Shown: in pieces, positions 57,641 through 64,000 of the stretch
How the letters are laid out: every line of letters starts with the position of its first letter
Numbering within the stretch: the first letter of the stretch is position 1
Source: Sesamum alatum
Taxonomy: Eukaryota; Streptophyta; Magnoliopsida; Lamiales; Pedaliaceae
NCBI GenBank assembly: GCA_034509735.1
Contig: JACGWO010000003.1
Span: 33,874,466-33,938,465 of the forward strand
DNA length: 64,000 nucleotides
Direction: 5' to 3'
Made by a program: the position numbers and the translations under genes
The notes under the pieces: generated by a model
The model's database searches: none
The model's input: the letters and a program-made list of their open reading frames with translations, nothing else
Told to the model about the DNA's origin: nothing

Positions 57641-57889
57641 ACCTGCAGCTAGAGGTTGAGGTCAAAGAATCGAGAAGGTCGCGCTAGGAGGGATAACTTA
57701 AGAGATCGAAGGCGAGATGTTTCAACAAGTCGAAAGGCACTATATTTATAGAGAGAAATTATGAAAAGACGTGCCAAGAACAAACGGCCAGATGCGACCG
57801 CATAAATTGGGATCCAAGGGCTCAGATGGATCGATTGTTCAACTTCTCTTATGTTAGATGAATCTATAACTAGAGAAGTGGGTGAGTAA

Positions 57890-58305
57890 TGATAAGACAT
57901 TATAACAATTATAGGCCAAAAGATCTAAATACCCCTCTAATACTACAATAATGACTAGCAAGGGCTCAGGATCCGCTCTTTGGGTCGGGTCAGGTCGGTC
58001 AACCCGCTCCGTACGACCCGTCTTCGAAGCCGTTGATTGTCTGATCACAACCATCTTGAAATCTTGACATGTGGATCAAGCAAGTAGGCACATTTGGCCC
58101 TATAAATACATCATTCATGTTTCATTTATGATAAGATATTTATTACATCCAACCCACATTTAATACACTCAATTTGCATATATTTATGATCTCGAGTTTG
58201 ACTTAAGCATCGAAGGATCTTATCTGGGGACATCCCAGCACGCCTAACGATCTGATCTTTTCTCAGGTACCCAAACTATTTCGAATACCCTTGGAGCAAC
58301 CTACA
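57890..58305 (+). repeat. element III 3' LTR
   Basis: Partner of 54417-54860, with a TATA box in CCCTATAAATACATC at about 58099. More diverged than the LTR pair of element II, so an older insertion. Confidence 0.75.
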
Positions 58306-59020
58306 ACCTCCTATCTCAAATCACTTACATTGGATTAATCATTTCATCTACCCATATCATTGTTTTATTATCCATGTCCAAGAAAGAGCAATATATGCTA
58401 CAACTAGAAGAATGATGATTAATCATTTCATCTACCCATTTCATCTTTTATTATCCATACACATATGCTACAACTACAAGCTCATTCTGGTAATTGTGAT
58501 GATTGATGATGAAAGACGGGACCTTTAATTAGTGATGCATCTGCTATGGTCGCTATCCTAATTATCTTCTCTTGGTAGCAGGAATCAGACAAGTCTTCAA
58601 AACATCCTTCTCCTATCAACACTGACACTCGGGCCTTTTATATGCAGGCCTGTGAAGTAAAATTATTCAACAATAGTATTGGGCTTGGTTTACGAATCTT
58701 CGTAATAGCTCTTGTTTAACTCAAGGCCCCTGGTAGCTAGGAAACTAACTTGTTGGCCTCGAGTCCGACTGCATCATTTTTCGTTTCAAATGAATGAATA
58801 CAAGAGGTGGCGAGACTGAATTCGGAATCGACAGGAAAAATTAGTGGAATGCTATGGGAAAAGAAAGTCACAAGTAAAAAATAGATGAAAATAAAGGAAG
58901 TGGCTACAATACATACTTCTAAGAAATATATATATATAAATGAAATTAATAGCAGCAGCCAATTAAGGCAGAAAGTTGACAAGTGTCGCTGATAAAAAAA
59001 AAAAGAACAAAAAAAATCTT
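58306..59020. other. intergenic DNA
   Basis: An ATTTCATCTACCCATTTCAT stretch is repeated twice (about 58345 and 58425). No gene seen. Confidence 0.45.
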
Positions 59021-59023
59021 TTT

Positions 59024-59578
59024 TTAAGTGGATTCCGGTTGTTCACCACGTTCCTCGGCTGCTGCTGGAAATATCAACCATTCATCTGTAAAGGGGGTCT
59101 GATCATTTGCATCTGCGGGAGCTGATTTCTCAACATCTCTACTTGTTGTATCCAATTCCAAACATGGCCCTAACCCATCCGAACTTTCCATGCCTACTCC
59201 ACTAGTTTTGCGGCCATCCAAAGAGTTCAAAAACCCCATCCACCATGCGTATGAAGAAGAGTGATTATCATACCATTCAACCTCCAGAACTTCAACGGGA
59301 TGAGCACACAAGACTGCAGGTGCAGTGGTGGACCAAGTGGGCTCAGGGATGGGCATCGATTCCGTTAACTGATTATGAGAGATATTGGTGAGAAGCGAAG
59401 TCCTCACCGCAGAAGCGGATGTAGACGATCTGTGAAGCTGCAAAGCATTCACAATCTCTCTTCTTGCTTCAGCCATGTTGATGAAACTGCTGCTTAGGGA
59501 AGCTTTCCTTGTGTGAGACCGCCTCCTTGTGCGTTTTCTTGCAGAATCGCCTTTCTTAGAAGAATCTGCGTCTGCCAT
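59024..59578 (-). CDS. unrecognised single-exon plant protein, 184 aa
   Basis: An open frame with normal plant codon use. The basic N-terminus (KKGDSARKRTRRRSHTRKA, residues 8-26) could be a nuclear localisation signal. A short helix-prone block EARREIVNALQLHRSS (about 37-52) is followed by an acidic and aromatic centre (EVLEVEWYDNHSSSYAWWMG, about 98-117, then FLNSLDG). The C-terminus is acidic and ends DEWLIFPAAAEERGEQPEST. There is no signal peptide or membrane segment. I do not recognise the family; the layout suggests a nuclear regulatory protein, which is inference. The start is the first ATG after a (TA)n leader, and a stop codon lies upstream in frame. GC content over the frame exceeds that of both flanks, supporting a real gene. 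Confidence 0.7.
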   Translation of the reverse strand: MADADSSKKGDSARKRTRRRSHTRKASLSSSFINMAEARREIVNALQLHRSSTSASAVRTSLLTNISHNQLTESMPIPEPTWSTTAPAVLCAHPVEVLEVEWYDNHSSSYAWWMGFLNSLDGRKTSGVGMESSDGLGPCLELDTTSRDVEKSAPADANDQTPFTDEWLIFPAAAEERGEQPEST

Positions 59579-59599
59579 GTATATATATATATATTGGGA

Positions 59600-59897
59600 G
59601 GACTTTTCTTCTATTTATTAACATGTACAAGATATATACAAATAGTTGTATGTATGTACCCTGGAACGAGTGAATGCAATGAATTAATGTGCAAGGGCAG
59701 AACTAGAAGAGGGTGAGTGAGTGAGTGAGGAGGGAGAAGTAGTAGTAAATGAGAATGAAAAGATGGGTCGAGCAAGCAGAATTAATCAGTTTGTCAGAAA
59801 GCAGAAGCATGTAGATCGACACCTGGTAAAAATCACTGGACACCTGGGGAATTGTTTTTGTTTAATCAATCTTCCACCAACCCTCCACTCTTTTATT

Positions 59898-59928
<31 letters not shown>

Positions 59929-61765
59929 TATTGCATCCTCAAATTTCAGCATTATTATATATAAAACATTAATTTTTGCAAAGGAAGGGTGGATAATGGA
60001 CATACATACAGTTTTTATTTGAAGAGGAAAAGTGGGTGCATCTAATTCTGATGATGAGAATTAATGCTTAACAATTAATTCACAGAAACTTGGAAAAGTT
60101 TTATTCAACTTTTGGGCTTCACTCAAAATAATAATATGCTCTTTCTTTCGTTATTCTTATATTTGGTTGAAATGTTGAGAATATTCTTTGATGTGGATTT
60201 GAAGTCTGAACGGCAGAATTAATGTACAAAAATCTTGGCGATACAACATGGATACAAAAGTCCAACAACTATTTGGAACTCTAACCCAATCCAAAATTTT
60301 ATAGTTGAATGGGCGGACAACAACTTGTGTTGAGAAATTTTAAGAAAAGCAGGCTTCACTGACGGGGATCAAAATCAATACGGGTCCAGCCCATCAAAGT
60401 CATGTGCTGCCTGGATTTCAAGAAAATTCCACATATATATAAAAAAGCTCTTTTTTTGCAACTACTCCAGCTGTGAAAATAATATATAGTATTATTTTTG
60501 AAGTTGAATAATGGAAATGGGTCGGCAGCTTTCGGGGCCCCACCCAATCTTTTTCAGGTTGGTAAAGCGTGCTTGGGATCTAGACCAGATCATAAAGTCC
60601 AACAACATCTATATTATTTATTAGGCCCCAATACTTGTGGAGTTGAAGATAAGAAAAAAAAAATGAAAAGTTGAAAAGACAGAGTGTAAAATAGAGATCA
60701 ATAAAATAATTAAAAGATAAGAAAATTGTATTAAAAGAAATGCTCTTTAATTATAGATATGTATAATGTATAGCTTGAATCAATTAATTTTTTTAATTTA
60801 ATTTAATAACTTATCCGATTCCATAATCTTCAAAACATTGGGTGCAAGTGCAACCTTGCATGACTAAGTTGTGGCATGGATCACGGCCCACGACTATGGT
60901 ACCTCAACTCTTTTCATACTCATACTTAGCTAAAAAGCAAAGAGAGAGAGAGTGATGGGAAACATGTCTCTGATCTAGGTTTCTTCCACCAAAAACGCGA
61001 ATATTTATCTACTGAATTACTGTTACTAAATAAATAGTAATTTCAACAACGTACGAACTATCCGAGGGCGGACAACTTATATACATACATATATATATAT
61101 ATATATCGTATATATGCATCCTGCACCAGCCACCAGTAGTACTACTAATCAAGAAGTAGGTGCGTGGATGGATGAGCATTAGATGGTACGTACATCCATC
61201 TATATATATCCCTGGCTGCTATGCACCTTTGCATTAAATCATCACGTGAATACCTCTCCCTCTCGCTTACTACTGGTCCCATTCATTTGCCACAAAACTG
61301 GATTGGACATGTAATGTGTGCTTGCTTCACCAATCACCATTATATATATATATACACTTTATATCTATATATTACAAGTAGAATCAATTATCAATATATA
61401 TAGTAAGTAAAGTAATTTTTATCCTCATCAAGCTTTTGATGTTCTTCTCATGAGATGAGAGTGCTCAAAAAAACAGCAAAATTATTGCAACAAATTAGTA
61501 AGTTATTAACTGCTTTTAATTAATTAATTTTGTGAAAAACAAAAACAAACCCTGTCCTATCCTCCCCCCTACAATTAATGACGTACGTGAAAATAAAACC
61601 AATTCCGCCAAATCAGAAACAAAATCAGATCATCAATCAGTAGGCCACAAGCATAAATTATACAGAAATTTCATACAAAATGATGATGATGATAATGATG
61701 ATGATGAAATGGATCCAGGCTAACCAATTAATTAATGGTGAATTGAGTTGAGAAAAATATAAGAT
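59600..61765. other. intergenic DNA with microsatellites
   Basis: Contains (TAA)n at about 59900-59930, (TA)n at 61090-61105 and a GATGATGATGATAATGATGA run at about 61682. No supported gene. The last part is the 3' flank of the SDR gene. Confidence 0.5.
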
Positions 61766-61770
61766 AGCTG

Positions 61771-62594
61771 CTACAAGCCAACACAATTCTTAGAGGTAGT
61801 AACTCCACCATCCACAACAAGATTATGACCACTAATATACCTGGATTCATCACTCGCTAGAAAAAGCGCAGCCTCCGCTATATCCTTTACTCTCAGTGTC
61901 TCCCCTTTCAAATTCGCCATACCCCTCACAAAATCCTCCATTTTCTCCACCTCCACCTCCTCCTCACCAACACCCTCCCCATCCACCCGCCACGCGTTCA
62001 CCAGCATCCTCGTCGCCACCCCAAACGGCGATATGCAGTTCACCCGAATCCCGTAACGCCCCAGTTCACAAGCCGCATTCTTCGTCAGCCCCACTATCGC
62101 GTGCTTCGACGCCGTGTACGCATGCGGCCCGAGTCCGCCCATCACACCCGCCACACTCGCCGTCGAAATTATACAGCCGCCACTACTGCGGGCGGCGATC
62201 ATGGCTCGGGCTGCGTGCTTCATCCCGAGAGCGGTGCCTCGGACGTTGACTCTCATGACCTGGTCAAACTCGTCGGCATCGAAATCGAGGATGCTCTTGT
62301 GCTTGGACTGGTTGCCAAGGACGCCGGCGTTGTTGAAGAGGATGTCGAGCTTCCCGTATAAGGAAAGCGTAGAGTTGATTAGGGTTTGGATGTGTTCCTC
62401 GGAGGTGACGTCGCAGTGGAAGTAGGTGACGTGAGGGGACAATGAATTTGCGAGAGAAATTCCGAGAGCGTCGTCGACGTCGGCGATAATGACCTTGGCT
62501 CCATGGATGGCGAAGAGTCTTACAGTCGCCTCTCCAATGCCACTAGCGCCGCCGGTTACGATAGCAACTTTTCCGTCCAATCTGCATACCAAAG

Positions 62595-62625
<31 letters not shown>

Positions 62626-62812
62626 ATGAGAAATTATATATACTTACTTAGTGGAAACAAAAGATATATAATTACTGTGGAGAGAGATCTAGAGAGAGAG
62701 AGAGAGATGTGCAGTGTAGGTATGACCTTTTGATGGGGATGGAAGAAGTGGTTTCCTTTGGGAGGAGTTGGATGCCGGGAAAGGTAATCTCGGGAATGAG
62801 TTGGGCAGGCAT
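61771..62812 (-). CDS. short-chain dehydrogenase/reductase, two exons
   Basis: Exon 1 is 62727-62812 (86 bp) and exon 2 is 61771-62581, joined by a 145-bp GT-AG intron containing a (TA)n tract; the product is 298 residues. The apparent ATG at 62592 lies inside the intron. Exon 1 supplies [20 protein letters not shown], then TTSSIPIK, joining [17 protein letters not shown]. Classical SDR motifs: TGGASGIG for NAD(P) binding, ADVDD after beta-2 (an acidic residue favouring NAD), CDVTSEE, NNAGVLG, the catalytic serine in STASVAG, YTASK, and [11 protein letters not shown]. This fits the plant SDR110C-type group, with secoisolariciresinol dehydrogenase, xanthoxin dehydrogenase ABA2, momilactone A synthase and borneol dehydrogenase as relatives. 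The substrate cannot be read from sequence. Cytosolic by absence of targeting signals, although the N-terminal extension is unusual. Confidence 0.92.
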
Positions 62813-62832
62813 GATCATCATTAATTAGAACT

Positions 62833-62862
62833 CTAATTGTAATTGTAATTGTAATTGTAATG
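62833..62862. repeat. (TAATTG)n repeat in the SDR leader
   Basis: Five copies of TAATTG or GTAATT upstream of the SDR start codon. Confidence 0.8.
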
Positions 62863-62927
62863 GTGATTCTGAAAAGAGGGAGGTTTGGATTGGGAATGGG
62901 CGGAGAAGAGGAAAGATCGAAGGTGGG

Positions 62928-62936
62928 AATTTATAG
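62928..62936 (-). promoter_or_regulatory. candidate TATA box of the SDR gene
   Basis: TATAAATTC on the minus strand, in CCTATAAATTCCC context, about 115 bp upstream of the start codon in exon 1. Confidence 0.55.
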
Positions 62937-62999
62937 GAAGGGTAGATAAGACAGATAGATAGATAGGGGAATTGTTTGTAGGAACTATTAAGAGGGACC

Positions 63000-63670
63000 T
63001 ACCTATGTAGCAATGTGAAATTTTAGTCCAAATTTCATTTTGAGTGAAATTTAAATTAATTATATAAAAAGTATAATATATTTATCGTGTAAATAGTATA
63101 TAATTTTAAAAAAATAATTAATTATATAATAATTATTATTATTATATTTTTTTTTAATTAACTTGGTTCAACCAAATTGATTGAGGCTAAAAATTTTTTG
63201 TAACGCTAGCACACGTCAACTTTTCTTAATAATTTGACACACTCTGCAGTTCTAAGGGTCAATTTGTCCCACTTCTACTTTTAAACATGTCTGCTTTAAT
63301 TGCCCGTAGGTGGCCGGCCTCTAACTAGTTAGTAAACACACCTCCTCAATTAATTGGTTATTAATGGATTTTCTTAATCACTTCACTCACCAATATATTG
63401 TAAGATGTAATTAAAAAGGTTTGTTTATAATTAGCAACAAACGTTAAACAAACAAGCCATGCCCAACTAGTAATTTATTATCTTCTTCACCTCATATTCA
63501 ACAATATATATATACATAGATCTCATCTCAAGAGACATAATCATACAATCTAAATATATCCGATGAGATCTAAGACGAGTCCCCCTCACCTTAAATTAAG
63601 GCAACTAAATCATTCCCTTGCCCAAAAATTCTCAGATATCCGCTACGCTCTCATATCCTCTATATATATA
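63000..63670. other. intergenic DNA
   Basis: AT-rich, no coding signal seen. Confidence 0.45.
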
Positions 63671-63676
63671 TATACA

Positions 63677-63950
63677 CTAGTTGATGTGGTACGTTAGTTT
63701 TACTTATATATAATAAATAATATTTTATATTTTAAAATACATTATATTATAAATAAGAAAATTATATATATAAATCAACATCACATTCTTAAAAAAAGAA
63801 AAAATAAATACTCCGCGCAATTTCGCAGCGCTTCTTCCGCTTTTTTCTGACCTTGAGTTGAGGAAACTGGCTAGGACAAACTCTCCTTCATCCAAATGAA
63901 AGGATCGCCTTTATGAGTAAAATGAAATTTTCTTTTTGTATTAATCTAAA
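63677..63950 (-). mobile_element. Helitron H4 on the minus strand
   Basis: On the minus strand it ends ACATCAACTAG (63677) followed by T. It carries the same AATGTGATGTTGATTTATAT and TTTTAAAATATAAAATATT interior as H1. The degenerate 5' end TTTAGATTAATACAAAA lies at 63950. Its length (274 bp) agrees with H1 and H3. Confidence 0.55.
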
Positions 63951-64000
63951 TATACACGACTTGTGAATATTCTTCTAAATGGTTTGTTCACAAAATTCAA

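Larger units (their letters stand above)
54417..58305 (+). mobile_element. decayed Ty3/gypsy LTR retrotransposon (element III)
   Basis: LTRs at 54417 to about 54860 and 57890 to about 58305, both starting TGAT...TTATAACAATTATAGG and sharing a CTCAGGATCCGC stretch, GCCGTTGATTGTCTGATCAC-type and CATTTGGCCCTATAAATACA blocks. The internal 3 kb starts within gag and continues through protease, reverse transcriptase and RNase H; integrase and the gag N-terminus are missing. No clear target duplication. The domain order and the RNase H type fit the Tat lineage. Confidence 0.8.

Noticed and set aside
59721..59972. 83-codon plus-strand frame starting MSEEGEVVV
   Set aside because: Its second half translates a (TAA)n microsatellite into isoleucines, and it lies in the upstream region of the minus-strand gene.
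61896..62425. Plus-strand proline/histidine-rich and other frames
   Set aside because: Antisense of the SDR coding exon, where GC-rich codons leave few stops.

Overview
The window is nuclear DNA of a flowering plant, very probably a eudicot. It holds a 23-exon RAPTOR gene with GT–AG introns, a canonical plant MIR164 hairpin, plant-only gene families (wound-induced protein 1-like) and a dense mix of plant LTR retrotransposons, Mutator-like elements (MULEs), Helitrons and a LINE. Nothing in the sequence fixes the family; an asterid is a guess. Intergenic DNA is AT-rich with many (TA)n tracts.

Layout. 1-6,400: a young ~950-bp direct repeat (1-950 and 4,317-5,267) separated by a 5'-truncated LINE (951-2,645) and a cluster of short Helitrons (3,114-4,032, one nested in another); then an LTR-like promoter segment. 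6,400-12,900: a decayed Ty3/gypsy element (LTR, primer-binding-site-like sequence, broken gag) interrupted by other repeats, a large fold-back element (11,423-12,115) and a MITE made of two MULE-type ends with a 10-bp target duplication (12,500-12,744). 12,934-18,031: a bounded LTR element (5-bp target duplication ATAAT) that carries only gag. Its non-coding half is filled with tandem repeats and with a head-to-tail, then inverted, array of 176-bp mini-LTRs (a TRIM-like element). 18,405-19,151: related solo LTR on the minus strand.

20,600-31,600: the main host gene, a RAPTOR1 homologue (TORC1 scaffold). All 23 exons and intron phases fit, but two single-base homopolymer indels (24,339-24,341 and 27,585-27,588) shift the frame. 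33,961-34,095: a MIR164 precursor on the minus strand with mature and star strands forming a duplex with 2-nt 3' overhangs. 36,608-41,896 and 45,551-50,073: two related MULEs with recognisable ends and target duplications. The first keeps the whole transposase but with lesions; the second has lost the catalytic core by an internal deletion.

50,000-64,000: a minus-strand wound-induced protein 1-like gene (51,325-51,783), a 9-unit array of 54-bp repeats each carrying a tRNA B-box-like motif (53,690-54,175), a decayed Ty3/gypsy element with both LTRs (54,417-58,305), an unrecognised single-exon 184-aa gene (59,024-59,578, minus), a two-exon short-chain dehydrogenase gene (61,771-62,812, minus) and a Helitron at the right edge.

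The host genes (RAPTOR, MIR164, WUN1-like, the unknown gene, SDR) form no operon-like unit. The most unusual signal is a U6/snRNA-type promoter layout (USE-like motif, 25 bp, TATA-like) in two unrelated repeat families: the mini-LTRs and the 950-bp duplication.
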